Part shown: in pieces, positions 51,480-59,972 of the stretch
Layout: each line of letters opens with the position of its first letter
Numbering within the stretch: position 1 is the first letter of the stretch
NCBI RefSeq assembly: GCF_902497555.1
Contig: NZ_CABVGP010000003.1
Coordinates: forward strand, 558,001 to 622,000
Origin: Amycolatopsis camponoti
Lineage (GTDB): Bacteria > Actinomycetota > Actinomycetes > Mycobacteriales > Pseudonocardiaceae
Direction of reading: 5' to 3'
Length of the DNA: 64,000 nt
The notes under the pieces: generated by a model
Told to the model about the DNA's origin: nothing
Database searches by the model: none
What the model saw: the letters and a program-made list of their open reading frames with translations, nothing else
Translations under genes and position numbers: made by a program

Positions 51480-52393
51480 GAGTCCTCCCGGAACGCGCGC
51501 ACGAGGTAGGTCACGATCACGCCGAACGCCAGCACGAAGATCACCACGGCCAGCGCGGACGCGTAACCGAGGCGCAGCGACTGGAACGCCGTCGCGTACA
51601 TGTACGTGCTGAGCACCTCGGACGAGTGGTACGGCCCGCCCTTCGTCATGGACCAGATGACGTCGAACGACCGCAGCGAGTCGATGATGATCACCGACAG
51701 GACCACCGAGTTGACGCTGCGCAGCTGCGGCCAGGTGACGTTGCGGAACTGCTGCCACGCGGTCGCGCCGTCCAGCTTGGCCGCCTCGTACAGCGCCGGG
51801 TCGATGCCCTTGAGCCCGGCCAGGTACAGCACCATCACGTAGCCGAGCTGCCGCCACAGCGCCGGCACGAGCACCGCGTACAGCGCCGTCTTCGGGTCGG
51901 CGAGCCAGGCGTGCTGCCAGCTGCCGAGCCCGATCGCGCCGAGCACCTTGTTGACGACGCCGTCCGGCTGGTAGATCACCTGCCAGATCAGCGACGTCGC
52001 GACCAGCGAAAACACCACCGGCGTGAACAGCGCGGCCCGGTAGAACCCGACACCACGGCGTTCCTTCTGCAGCAACGTCGCCAGCGCGAGCCCCCCGACC
52101 GCCGAGAGGCCACCGAAGAGCACGAGCCAGATCACCGTGTCGAACGCCGCGGTCTTGAAGATGTCGTCGGAGAACATCTCGGCGAAGTTGCCCAGGCCCA
52201 CGAACGTGGGCGCCGAGACGCCGTCCCAGTTCGTCAGCGCCAGGTAGAAGCCCTGCAGCGCCGGCCAGAACACCCAGAACCCCTCGACGACCAGCGGCAC
52301 CAGGACGAACGCCAGCAGCACGGGCGAGACCCGGCGGCGGCGCTTCGGGGTCCGTGCCGAGGTCTTCGGCCGATCAGCGGTCAGCACCGCCAT
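51476..52393 (-). CDS. Carbohydrate ABC transporter permease (MalF-like)
   Basis: This 305-residue permease has six helices and the EAA loop YEAAKLDGATAWQQFRNVTW near residue 205. The N-terminus is basic, with KRRRRVSPVLLAFVLVPLV. It follows the binding protein by one base. No ATPase gene is present in the operon; actinomycete CUT1 importers often share a common MsiK-type ATPase encoded elsewhere. Confidence 0.95.
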   Translation of the reverse strand: MAVLTADRPKTSARTPKRRRRVSPVLLAFVLVPLVVEGFWVFWPALQGFYLALTNWDGVSAPTFVGLGNFAEMFSDDIFKTAAFDTVIWLVLFGGLSAVGGLALATLLQKERRGVGFYRAALFTPVVFSLVATSLIWQVIYQPDGVVNKVLGAIGLGSWQHAWLADPKTALYAVLVPALWRQLGYVMVLYLAGLKGIDPALYEAAKLDGATAWQQFRNVTWPQLRSVNSVVLSVIIIDSLRSFDVIWSMTKGGPYHSSEVLSTYMYATAFQSLRLGYASALAVVIFVLAFGVIVTYLVRAFREDS

Positions 52394-52394
52394 C

Positions 52395-53693
52395 TCAGGA
52401 CTGCCAGACCTTCTGCGCGGCGGTCTGCCAGTCGCTCAGGATCGACTCGAGCTCGTTCGGCTTCTGGATGAACCGGATCAGCGCGGCGTCGGCGGTCGGC
52501 TGCAGCGCGTCGGAGGAGTCGCGGTTGAAGAACTGCGTGATCTCCTTGGCGTCGGTGAGCAGCTTCCGTCCCTTTTGGACCAGCTGCGTGCCGTTGTCCT
52601 TGGCCTTCGGGTTGGTCGGCAGGACCGTGCCGGAGGAGTTCTTGATGTAGAGCTCCTGCGCCTCGGCCGTGGCGACGTACTTGAACCACTCCTTGACCTC
52701 GGCGACGTGCGGGGTGCGCGCGCTGGCGAAGAAGCCGTCGGTCGGGCCCTCCTCGGCCACCGGGATGGCCGGGTCGAGGATCGGGAACTGGAAGAAGTCG
52801 AGGTCGTCGAGTGCGTCCTTCGGGGCGGCGTCGGCGAAGAACGTGCCGGTCAGGACCATGCCGGTGCGGCCCTGCAGCAGCACGGTCGTGGCGTCCTGGA
52901 ACGCGATCGCGGTGCCGTTCGGGTCGAAGTACGGCAGGGCCTGGCGCCACGGGTCGAAGATCTTCTTGACGCGCGGGTCGTCGAAGCGCTGCTTGCCCGC
53001 GAGCAGCTCGCGGTGGAAGGGCGCGCCGTTGATCCGGATGTTCAGGTAGTCGAACCAGGCGGACGCGGTCCACGGCGTGGTGCCGCCCGCGCCGAGCCCG
53101 ATCGGCGCGATCCCCTTGCCCTTCAGGGTTTCGCACAGCGCGAGGAACTCGCTCCAGTTCGTCGGCGGCCGCACGCCCCACTTCGCGAAGTTGGACTTCC
53201 GGTAGAAGAAGCCCCACCAGTAGTAGGACGTGGGGACGAAGACCTGGTGCCCGGCGCCGTCGCCGGAGAGCGCGCGGAACGCGGCGCTGTAGTCGCCCAT
53301 GGTCTGCCAGACGTCGCCGACGTCGAGCAGCAGGCCCTTGCGCGCGTAGCCGGACAGCAGCGAGCCCGGGTACCACGTGTAGGTGTCGGGCGGGGTGGCC
53401 GCGGTGAGGTAGCTGGGCAGCTGGGTGCGGAAGGTCTCGGACGCGACGGTGTTGACCGTCGCCGTCGTGCCGCCCTTCGCGCCGAACGCCTGGGCCAGCG
53501 CTTCGATCGCCTTCTTCGCCTCGGGCGAGGACAGGTTCGACTGGACGGTGACCGCGCCGGCGGCCTGCTTGACCGGGCCGGAGTTCGCGGAGGTGGCGCA
53601 GGCGGCGAGGAAGCCGGACGACCCGATCGCGCCCAGCCCGGCCAGGCTCGCGTTGCGCAGGAAACGACGGCGGGACAGGCCTGCACTCGTCAT
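52395..53693 (-). CDS. Sugar ABC transporter binding lipoprotein
   Basis: This 432-residue family 1 extracellular binding protein starts at ATG 53693 behind AAAGGGG. The N-terminus combines a twin-arginine motif (SRRRFLRNASL) and a lipobox (FLAACAT). The mature part has ATPPDTYTWYPGSLLSGYAR, NFAKWGVRPPTNWSEFLAL and GRTGMVLTGTFFADA as in CUT1 binders. The ligand is probably an alpha-galactoside, from the flanking GH27/GH36 genes. First gene of the importer operon. Confidence 0.94.
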   Translation of the reverse strand: MTSAGLSRRRFLRNASLAGLGAIGSSGFLAACATSANSGPVKQAAGAVTVQSNLSSPEAKKAIEALAQAFGAKGGTTATVNTVASETFRTQLPSYLTAATPPDTYTWYPGSLLSGYARKGLLLDVGDVWQTMGDYSAAFRALSGDGAGHQVFVPTSYYWWGFFYRKSNFAKWGVRPPTNWSEFLALCETLKGKGIAPIGLGAGGTTPWTASAWFDYLNIRINGAPFHRELLAGKQRFDDPRVKKIFDPWRQALPYFDPNGTAIAFQDATTVLLQGRTGMVLTGTFFADAAPKDALDDLDFFQFPILDPAIPVAEEGPTDGFFASARTPHVAEVKEWFKYVATAEAQELYIKNSSGTVLPTNPKAKDNGTQLVQKGRKLLTDAKEITQFFNRDSSDALQPTADAALIRFIQKPNELESILSDWQTAAQKVWQS

Positions 53694-53777
53694 GTCGTGA
53701 CCCCTTTGTCTTGGTGCCCGCTCGGGCTTGACTGCTGCCAAAGAGTGCAACCGGGCGACGCCGGCGTCAAGATGTAT

Positions 53778-53813
53778 TCATAATTTATGACGACTTCAGT
53801 CGCAGCGTAGGAT
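53778..53813 (+). promoter_or_regulatory. Operator and promoter of the FadR-type regulator / importer region
   Basis: TCATAATTTATGA (53778-53790) is a near-perfect palindrome, paired with a variant at 46994-47006. TAGGAT (53808-53813) is a -10 box for the regulator gene. The site lies between the divergent regulator and importer, so it could control both. Confidence 0.6.
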
Positions 53814-53851
53814 GGCCCGACCACGAACCACCAGTCGAGAGGGCCCCTCCA

Positions 53852-54550
53852 TTGACCGAACACCGGCCACGCGGGTTGCACGGCCAGACCGTGGAGGCAC
53901 TGGCCAGCCGGATCCTCTCCGACGAGTGGGGCGAGGGCACCGTCCTGGACCTGCCGGCCCTGCGCGAAGAGCTCGACATCAGCCTGACCGCGCTGCGCGA
54001 GGCGCTGAAGGTGCTGGCCGCGAAGGGGATGATCGACGCCCGGCAGAAGCGCGGCACGTTCGTCCAGCCGCGCGAGAAGTGGAACATGCTCGACGCCGAC
54101 GTCATGCGCTGGCAGACCGCGGCCGCCGACGACCCGGGCCTGCTCGACGAGCTGACCGAGGTCCGCACGGTCGTCGAGCCCGCGGCGGCGCGGATCGCGG
54201 CCGAACGCGCGTCGGAGGAAGACCTCGAGTCGCTGCGGGAGGCGCTGGCCGACATGGCCGCGGCCGAGGACGCGGAGGCGAGCGTCCAGGCCGACCTCGC
54301 GTTCCACCGGCGGCTGATGACCGCCACCCACAACAACTTCCTGATGCGGATGGAACGCGTCATCGCGATCGGGCTGGCCGAGCGCGACAAGCTGGTGCAC
54401 GGCGCGTCGGCGGCGGAGGACCCGGTGCCGAGCCACCGCAAGGTGTTCGACGCGATCGTGGCCGGCGACCCCGTGGCGGCCGAGCAGGCGATGCTCGCGC
54501 TCGTCACGAAATCCCGCGACGACCTGGCGAAGGCGCAGCGCAAGTCCTAG
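53852..54550 (+). CDS. FadR/GntR-family regulator, probable galactonate/galactoside repressor
   Basis: This 232-residue protein has a GntR winged helix (LASRILSDEWGEGTVL, LREELDISLTALREALKVLA, KRGTFVQPR) and an FCD ligand domain with the metal-binding D-x3-H pattern in ADLAFHRRLMTATHNNFL. DgoR, the E. coli galactonate repressor, is in this class. The start appears to be a TTG at 53852 behind GAGAGGG. Divergent from the importer operon, it probably binds the TCATAAWTTATGA sites and releases them on binding galactonate or a related acid. Confidence 0.88.
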   Translation: MTEHRPRGLHGQTVEALASRILSDEWGEGTVLDLPALREELDISLTALREALKVLAAKGMIDARQKRGTFVQPREKWNMLDADVMRWQTAAADDPGLLDELTEVRTVVEPAAARIAAERASEEDLESLREALADMAAAEDAEASVQADLAFHRRLMTATHNNFLMRMERVIAIGLAERDKLVHGASAAEDPVPSHRKVFDAIVAGDPVAAEQAMLALVTKSRDDLAKAQRKS

Positions 54551-54627
54551 CTCAAGTGCACGGCGGTAACTCGTGGATTGAGAAGATTGCACTGGAGTCA
54601 GGCTTCGGTCCGTGCCGTAATGGGTGC

Positions 54628-55398
54628 ATGACCAACGTTCTGGAAGCAGCGGTTCAAGCGGCCGAGAAGGCCGGACAGGCTTTGCTGGCCGCGTTCGACC
54701 CGGCGAGCCGGCCGGCGGACCGGGCGGCGATGCACGACCTCGGCACCGGCCTCGAAGCGGCTTCGACGGCGATCGTGCGCGAGGCCCTCGACGGCGTGGC
54801 GCCGGAGGTGGGCTGGTGGGACGAAGACGAGACCGGCCGGGTCGTGCCGGCCGGGCGGTGGTGGGTGGTCGACGGCACCGAGGGCGCGGTCAACCACGTG
54901 CACGGCCTGCCGGAGTGGGGCGTGACGATCACGCTGGTCACGGACGGGCAGCCGGAGCTGACCGTCGTCCGCCAGCCGATCGGCGACCTGACCTACACCG
55001 CGGTGCGCGGCGAAGGCGCCTTCCTCAACGGGCAGCGACTGCGCGTCTCGGCCAAGACCGACCTCTCGAGCGCGGCGGTGACGGCGAGCCAGGCGGGCAG
55101 CTCTCCCGAGGTCTACACGCGGTTCGCGAGCGCGTTCGTGGCGATGGCATCGAAGGCATTGCTGGTGCGCAACACGATTCCGACGACGTTCCCGTTGCTC
55201 GGCCTCGCCGCCGGGCAGTACGACGTCTTCTGGCAGTACGAACCGGACTTGCCCGGCAGCGCGGCCGGCGCCCTGCTTACCGCGGAAGCGGGCGCGGTCG
55301 TCACCGACCTCACGGGCTCCGCTTGGGACGTCAACTCGGCCGACATCCTCGTCGCCGCACCGGGTTTGCACGCCGCGGCGCTGGCGGTGCTGAAGTGA
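54628..55398 (+). CDS. Inositol-monophosphatase-like protein lacking key metal ligands
   Basis: This 256-residue protein has the IMPase fold order, but the core motif D-P-I-D-G-T reads WVVDGTEGAVNHVHG, with Trp in place of the first Asp. The C-terminal W-D-x-A-A-G reads PGSAAG, also without its Asp. TYTAVRGEGAFLNGQRLRVS is a normal family block. It may have lost phosphatase activity or act on another substrate. ATG 54628. It follows the FadR gene and overlaps the next gene by 4 bases. Confidence 0.8.
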   Translation: MTNVLEAAVQAAEKAGQALLAAFDPASRPADRAAMHDLGTGLEAASTAIVREALDGVAPEVGWWDEDETGRVVPAGRWWVVDGTEGAVNHVHGLPEWGVTITLVTDGQPELTVVRQPIGDLTYTAVRGEGAFLNGQRLRVSAKTDLSSAAVTASQAGSSPEVYTRFASAFVAMASKALLVRNTIPTTFPLLGLAAGQYDVFWQYEPDLPGSAAGALLTAEAGAVVTDLTGSAWDVNSADILVAAPGLHAAALAVLK

Positions 55399-56006
55399 GC
55401 CGGGTGGCGGTGCTCGGCGCGTCGGGCACGGTGGGCAGCGAACTGGTGCGGCAGGCGCTCGAGCGCGGACACGAGGTGGTGGCCGTCAGCCGGAACCCGC
55501 CGCCGTCGTCCACCGAGCGGCTGACCACGGTCGCCGCCGACGTCCACGACGCCGCGGGGATCGCGGAAGCGTTGCGGGGCAGCGAAATCGTGCTCGACGC
55601 ACTGGGACTGCGGAAGGGCGACCCACCCGGCGTGCTGACCGCGGGCGCTCGCGCGGTGGTGGCCGCGGGACCGGCGCGGGCGGTGTCGGTCGGCGCGCTC
55701 GGGACCGGACCGTCGGCGGAGGCGGCGGGCTGGCTGTCCCGGACGTTGGTGGCGCGGCTCCTGAAGGCCGAGGTCCCGGACAAGGTGGCCGCGGACACGG
55801 CGATCCTCGGCATGGGCGGCACGGTGGTCCACGTGGGCCCGATGAAGAGCGGCCCGATCAGCCCGACGCGGCAAAGCGTGCGGCTCGGCTCCGTGCCCCG
55901 CAAGCTGTTCCCGCCGATGATCAGCCACGCGACGGTGGCCGCGGCCATGCTCGACGCGGCCGAAAACGGCCCCCGCGGCGAAGTACTGGTGGCGCTGGCC
56001 AAGTGA
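55395..56006 (+). CDS. NAD(P)-binding (NmrA/SDR-a-like) protein
   Basis: This 203-residue atypical short-chain dehydrogenase starts at GTG 55395. The motif VAVLGASGTVGSELVRQAL is at the N-terminus, and RGSEIVLDALGLRKGD is the second loop. The catalytic YxxxK is absent. Related proteins act as redox sensors or flavin/biliverdin reductases. The stop is followed at once by a strong terminator. Confidence 0.83.
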   Translation: MSRVAVLGASGTVGSELVRQALERGHEVVAVSRNPPPSSTERLTTVAADVHDAAGIAEALRGSEIVLDALGLRKGDPPGVLTAGARAVVAAGPARAVSVGALGTGPSAEAAGWLSRTLVARLLKAEVPDKVAADTAILGMGGTVVHVGPMKSGPISPTRQSVRLGSVPRKLFPPMISHATVAAAMLDAAENGPRGEVLVALAK

Positions 56007-56007
56007 G

Positions 56008-56055
56008 GTCGTGAGTGAGAAACCGTGTTCTAACCCTGTTTCTCACTCACGACCG
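56008..56055. terminator. Very strong bidirectional terminator
   Basis: The arms 56008-56024 and 56039-56055 (GGTCGTGAGTGAGAAAC and its exact complement) give a 17-bp perfect stem with a 14-base loop. The right arm includes the end of the convergent LysR gene. GAAAC/GTTTC at the stem top gives a T-rich side on both strands. Confidence 0.85.
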
Positions 56056-56950
56056 CCGCGGCGGATCCGGCCAGTACGTCGGTCACCGCGGCGCGGCAGT
56101 GGGCGCGCAGCCATTCGTGGGCCGGGTCGGTGTCGTAGCGGCTGTGCCAGCTCAGCACCACCGGTGCGTGGGGCGGGTCGAACGGCAGTTCCACCGCGCT
56201 CAAGCCGACGTCGGCGCGGGCCTGGGCCGTGAACCGCTCCGCCAGCACCCCCACGACGTCGCTGTGCACGATCGCCTGCAACGCCAGGGCCGCCGTCGGG
56301 AGCGCCGCCACCACCCGGCGGCGCAACCCCAGCTCGGCCAGCACCTTGTCGACGCCGTCGCGCAGCCGGCCGCGCCGCGACACGATCACGTGCTCGGCCG
56401 CCGCGAACTCCTCGATGTCCAGCTCGCGCCCGGCGCGCGTGACCAGCACCAGCCGGTCCTCACCGACGACCTCGTGGCTGATCTCCGGCGACGCCGGCAC
56501 CGTCGCCCCGAGCTCCAGATCCACGTGCCCCCGCGCCAGGTCGGGCGTGTCCACCGGCGCCTCCGCCAGCAACCGCAGCCCCAGCCCGGGCGCTTCCGCC
56601 GACGCCGTCCGCAGCAACGCCGGGAACAGCGCGGCCAGCAGGACGTCGTGGCCCTGGATGGTGAACGTGCGGCGCAACGTCGCCGGGTCCACCGTGCGGG
56701 CCGGCGCCAGCACCCGGTTCGCGCGGGCCACCAGGGTCCGCACCTCGTCGCGCATCGCCAGCGCGCGGGGCGTCGGGGTCATCGTCCGGCCGGTGCGCAC
56801 CAGGATGTCGTCCCCGGTCGTCGCCCGGATCCGGGCCAGCGTGCGGCTCATGGCGGGCGGGGTGAGGTGCAGCCGGTCGGCGGCCGCCTGCACGGAGTTC
56901 TCCTCCAGCAGCGCGTCCAGTGCGGTCAGCAGGTTCAGATCCACCTGCAC
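56030..56950 (-). CDS. LysR-family transcriptional regulator
   Basis: This 306-residue regulator has an N-terminal winged helix (VDLNLLTALDALLEENSVQAA, then LTPPAMSRTLARIRATTGDD) and a LysR substrate domain (FTIQGHDVLLAALFPALLR; ELGATVPASPEI). It starts at GTG 56950, 11 bases after the TetR gene, so the two are likely co-transcribed. The targets are unknown. The last codons (VVSEKQG) lie in the terminator stem. Confidence 0.92.
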   Translation of the reverse strand: MQVDLNLLTALDALLEENSVQAAADRLHLTPPAMSRTLARIRATTGDDILVRTGRTMTPTPRALAMRDEVRTLVARANRVLAPARTVDPATLRRTFTIQGHDVLLAALFPALLRTASAEAPGLGLRLLAEAPVDTPDLARGHVDLELGATVPASPEISHEVVGEDRLVLVTRAGRELDIEEFAAAEHVIVSRRGRLRDGVDKVLAELGLRRRVVAALPTAALALQAIVHSDVVGVLAERFTAQARADVGLSAVELPFDPPHAPVVLSWHSRYDTDPAHEWLRAHCRAAVTDVLAGSAAAVVSEKQG

Positions 56951-56961
56951 GACAGTAATGG

Positions 56962-57558
56962 TCAGGAGCCGTCGAGTGCGTTCCGCAGCATCCGGGACGC
57001 CGCCGCGCGCGGGGCCGGGTCGACCGCGATCAGTGCGTTGACGACGGCGCCGTCGACCAGGGCGACCAGCCGTTCGAGTTCGGCAGCGGGCACCGGCGTG
57101 CCCGAGCGCGCGAAGATCTCCGTCAGCAGCTCGTCGAGCTGGGCCGACAGCGTCCGCATCAACGGCCGCAGGTACGGACGGCGACCGGTCGCGACCAGGC
57201 GTTCATAGCGCAGGAGCACCGCCTCGGCGTCGGCCTCCGGGTCGTCGGTCTCCGGCCCGAGCAGCATCTCCAGCACCAGGTCGACGGTCGCCTGCGCGCC
57301 CCGGTTGCGCGTCGCCAGCTCGTCCAGCCGGCGGCGGCCCGCGTCCAGCTCGGCGTTCGAGTGGTGCTCGACGGCCGCCGTGACCAGGTCTTCCAGCGAG
57401 TCGAAGTAGTACGTCGTCGATGCGAGCGGCAAGCCCGCGCGCTCGGCCACCGCCCGGTGCCGGACGGCGTCGAACCCGCCCTCGACGAGCAGCTTCGCGG
57501 CGGCCTCGACGAGCGCGGCGCGCCGTCGTTCCCCTTTCGGGGTGGTCGCAGCGGTCAT
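56962..57558 (-). CDS. TetR-family transcriptional regulator
   Basis: This 198-residue protein has an N-terminal TetR helix-turn-helix (RRAALVEAAAKLLVEGGFDAV, AVAERAGLPLASTTYYFDSLEDLV) and an all-helical ligand domain. ATG 57558 opens MTAATTPKGERRR. It precedes the LysR gene. There is no obvious divergent target on its 5' side, since the next gene upstream is on the same strand. Confidence 0.92.
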   Translation of the reverse strand: MTAATTPKGERRRAALVEAAAKLLVEGGFDAVRHRAVAERAGLPLASTTYYFDSLEDLVTAAVEHHSNAELDAGRRRLDELATRNRGAQATVDLVLEMLLGPETDDPEADAEAVLLRYERLVATGRRPYLRPLMRTLSAQLDELLTEIFARSGTPVPAAELERLVALVDGAVVNALIAVDPAPRAAASRMLRNALDGS

Positions 57559-57592
57559 GACCGGTCATTCTGCCAACCGGGCGGCCCCGGGC

Positions 57593-58309
57593 TCAGAAGC
57601 GGGGCGCGAGAGCGAGCGCGAACGCCCGCACCTGGCCCGCGTAGGGCGCCGTCGCCCCGGACGAAGGCACGCTCACCAGCACCAACGATCCACCGGACGC
57701 GGTGGCCACCTGGACCGTGACCGCGCCGGCCGGCTGAGACTTGAAGACCACGGGAATGCCCTTCGGGTACACCGCCGCGGACACCTCGCCGCCCGGAACC
57801 GGGAACCCGGCGGAGCGCGACGCCGTCGAACAGGCGCCGCCCGGCACGGCCGGGGTACCGGCGACGTGGCCGGGGAGCTCGCCAGCGAGGGCAATGGCGA
57901 GCTCCCCGTCCACCTGTTCGCACCCGGAGGCGCCTTCGGCCAGCTGGCCGGTCTTCCCGCCCTGGTCACCTCCCTGCCGAGGTGGTTCGGACGAGAAGTT
58001 CGGTGACTCCCCACCGATTTCAGGACGTGCCGGGCTCAAGCCGGGTTGCCCCGATCCCGGTCCGGATTGCGAAGCCATGGCCCCGTTGTCGGCGGACGTC
58101 AGCGTCTCGGGGGTACCCCCGGACAGCACCCCGTACGCACCGAACCCGACGACCACCAGCGCCGCGGCGCTCACCCCGGCGGTGATCCGGTTCCGGCGCC
58201 GCACGGTCTGGCGGCGGGATTCGCGGACGACGTCGTCCTGGCTGAAGGTCGGCTCGGGCGCGTCCGGCGGCGCGGCGGAGAACAACGAGCGCAGCTCCTG
58301 CTCATCCAT
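57593..58309 (-). CDS. Single-pass membrane protein, probable anti-sigma factor
   Basis: This 238-residue protein has a 40-residue cytoplasmic N-terminus (MDEQELRSLFSAAPPDAPEP), one membrane helix (ITAGVSAAALVVVGFGAYGVL), and a Gly/Pro/Ser-rich stalk. The extracellular domain has two Cys residues (SGCEQVDGE and GGACSTASRS). It overlaps the SigE-family sigma gene by 8 bases, the usual place for its membrane regulator. There is no zinc-binding HxxxCxxC motif. Confidence 0.78.
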   Translation of the reverse strand: MDEQELRSLFSAAPPDAPEPTFSQDDVVRESRRQTVRRRNRITAGVSAAALVVVGFGAYGVLSGGTPETLTSADNGAMASQSGPGSGQPGLSPARPEIGGESPNFSSEPPRQGGDQGGKTGQLAEGASGCEQVDGELAIALAGELPGHVAGTPAVPGGACSTASRSAGFPVPGGEVSAAVYPKGIPVVFKSQPAGAVTVQVATASGGSLVLVSVPSSGATAPYAGQVRAFALALAPRF

Positions 58310-58811
58310 TGGTCCCCACCTCCCGTTCCAGTACCTGCTTGAGGTTCGCCAGCCCGCGCGCGGTCTGGCTCTTCACGTTGCCTTCGCTGCAGCCCAGTTC
58401 CTTCGCCGCGCTGGTCACGTCCAGCCCTTCGAAGTACCGCAGGACCAGCACCGCCCGTTGCTTGGGCGGCACCTCCTTCAACGCCGCGAGCAGGTCTTCC
58501 CTGGTCGCGACGAGGTCGTCGAGGCCGGGCGAGTCGTCGGCGGGCTCGGGCAGCGTCTCGGTCTGCCACTCACGCCGCCACGGACGCCGCGATTCGTCGA
58601 TCGACGCCCGCACGAGCGTCGTGCGGACGTACGCGTCGGTCGCCGCGCGATCCCTGATCTTCTTCCACCTCCGGTGCAGCGCGACGAACGCCGTCTGCGC
58701 GAGGTCGTCCGCCCGGTGCCAGTCTCCGCAGAGCATGTACGCGGTCCGGCGCACGGCGTCCCGCCTGGCGGCGAAGTACTCCGCGAACTCCTCCTCGTCG
58801 CGCTGGTCCAC
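58302..58811 (-). CDS. SigE-family ECF RNA polymerase sigma factor
   Basis: This 169-residue sigma factor has region 2 in VRRTAYMLCGDWHRADDLAQ with FVALHRRWKKI, and region 4 in VPPKQRAVLVLRYFEGLD with AAKELGCSEGNVKSQTARGL. This is the short SigE/SigM type found only in actinobacteria. It precedes and overlaps its membrane partner. The 135 bases upstream are shared with the divergent threonine-aldolase-like gene. Confidence 0.93.
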   Translation of the reverse strand: MDQRDEEEFAEYFAARRDAVRRTAYMLCGDWHRADDLAQTAFVALHRRWKKIRDRAATDAYVRTTLVRASIDESRRPWRREWQTETLPEPADDSPGLDDLVATREDLLAALKEVPPKQRAVLVLRYFEGLDVTSAAKELGCSEGNVKSQTARGLANLKQVLEREVGTNG

Positions 58812-58946
58812 GCGCAGTCGTGCTCCGCTCTGTTGTCGTCGGTGGGTAGGACGGAATCAGGGGCGTCCACGGTTGCACGGACCGAGCAGGTCCCACCACT
58901 CCGGGCCTCATTGATCCTCATCCGGTGGGTGTGATGTGATCGCTCT

Positions 58947-59972
58947 GTGACCTTCACGCTGCCGCCGCTGGACTTCCGTTCCGACACCGTCACCCGTCCG
59001 GATGAAACGATGCGCGCGGCGATGGCGTCCGCCGAGGTCGGGGACAACGTCCTCGAGCGCGACCCGACGGTCCAGGCGCTGGAGGAACGCGCCGCGCACG
59101 TCCTGGGCATGCCGGCCGCACTGTGGGTGCCGAGCGGGACCATGGCGAACCTCGTCGCGCTGAGCCTCCACCTGCAGCGCGGCGACCGGTTCCTCGCCAC
59201 CCGCGGCGCGCACGTGCTGTCCAACGAGCTCGGCTCGGCGGCGTGGCTGGCCGGCGGGATGCCGGACGTCCTGGAGCACGACGGCGGCCCGGGCCGCCCT
59301 TCGCCGGACACCCTCGCGGCCGCGATCGGGCAACCCGGGCCGTACTTCACATTACGGACATCACTGCTCTGCCTCGAGAACACGCACAACGCGGCCGGCG
59401 GCGCGGTGACCCCGCCCGACGAGCACGCCCAGCTGCTGTCCGTCGCGAAGGAAGCCGGCCTGACCGTGCACCTCGACGGCGCCCGGCTGTGGCAGGCCGC
59501 GGTCGCGCTGGAGGTGCCGCCCGCCGCGCTCACCGTCGGCGTCGACACCGTGTCGGCCTGCTTCAGCAAGGGCCTCGGCGCGCCGGTCGGCTCGGTCGTC
59601 GCGGGCAGCGTCGCGTTCGTCGAACGGGCCCGCCGGATGCGGCAGATGCTCGGCGGCGGCGTCCGGCAGGGCGGCGTCCTGGCCGCGGCCTGCCTGGTCG
59701 CGCTGGACCGCATCCCCGAGCTGGCCGACTCGCACGAGAACGCCCAGCGCCTGGCCGAAGGCCTGACCGAGTACGGCTGGGCGACGAACGTGCCGGACAC
59801 CAACATCGTGCTCGCCCAGGTACCCGACATCCCGACCGCGCTGGCCTGGCTCGACTCGCTCGGCATCCGCGCGGTGCCGATGGCGGGCAAGGTCCGGTTC
59901 GTCACGCACCGGGACCTGAGCGCGACCGACGTCGAAGAAGCCTTGCGCCGCATCAAGACCGGCGCTCGATGA
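58947..59972 (+). CDS. ltaE: Low-specificity threonine aldolase-family PLP enzyme
   Basis: This 341-residue fold-type I PLP enzyme has PLDFRSDTVTRPDETMRAAM at the start, EVGDNVLERDPTV, HLDGARLWQAAVAL, and the PLP Lys in CFSKGLGAPVGS near residue 205. It would split L-threonine or related beta-hydroxy amino acids into glycine and aldehyde. GTG 58947. It overlaps the HAD gene by 4 bases. Confidence 0.92.
   Translation: MTFTLPPLDFRSDTVTRPDETMRAAMASAEVGDNVLERDPTVQALEERAAHVLGMPAALWVPSGTMANLVALSLHLQRGDRFLATRGAHVLSNELGSAAWLAGGMPDVLEHDGGPGRPSPDTLAAAIGQPGPYFTLRTSLLCLENTHNAAGGAVTPPDEHAQLLSVAKEAGLTVHLDGARLWQAAVALEVPPAALTVGVDTVSACFSKGLGAPVGSVVAGSVAFVERARRMRQMLGGGVRQGGVLAAACLVALDRIPELADSHENAQRLAEGLTEYGWATNVPDTNIVLAQVPDIPTALAWLDSLGIRAVPMAGKVRFVTHRDLSATDVEEALRRIKTGAR

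Noticed and set aside
58820..58870. DNA-damage promoter motif upstream of the sigma factor (TTGTCGTCGGTGGGTAGGAC)
   Set aside because: TTGTCG and TAGGAC are present but the spacing and the GTG portion do not fit the N8 rule.
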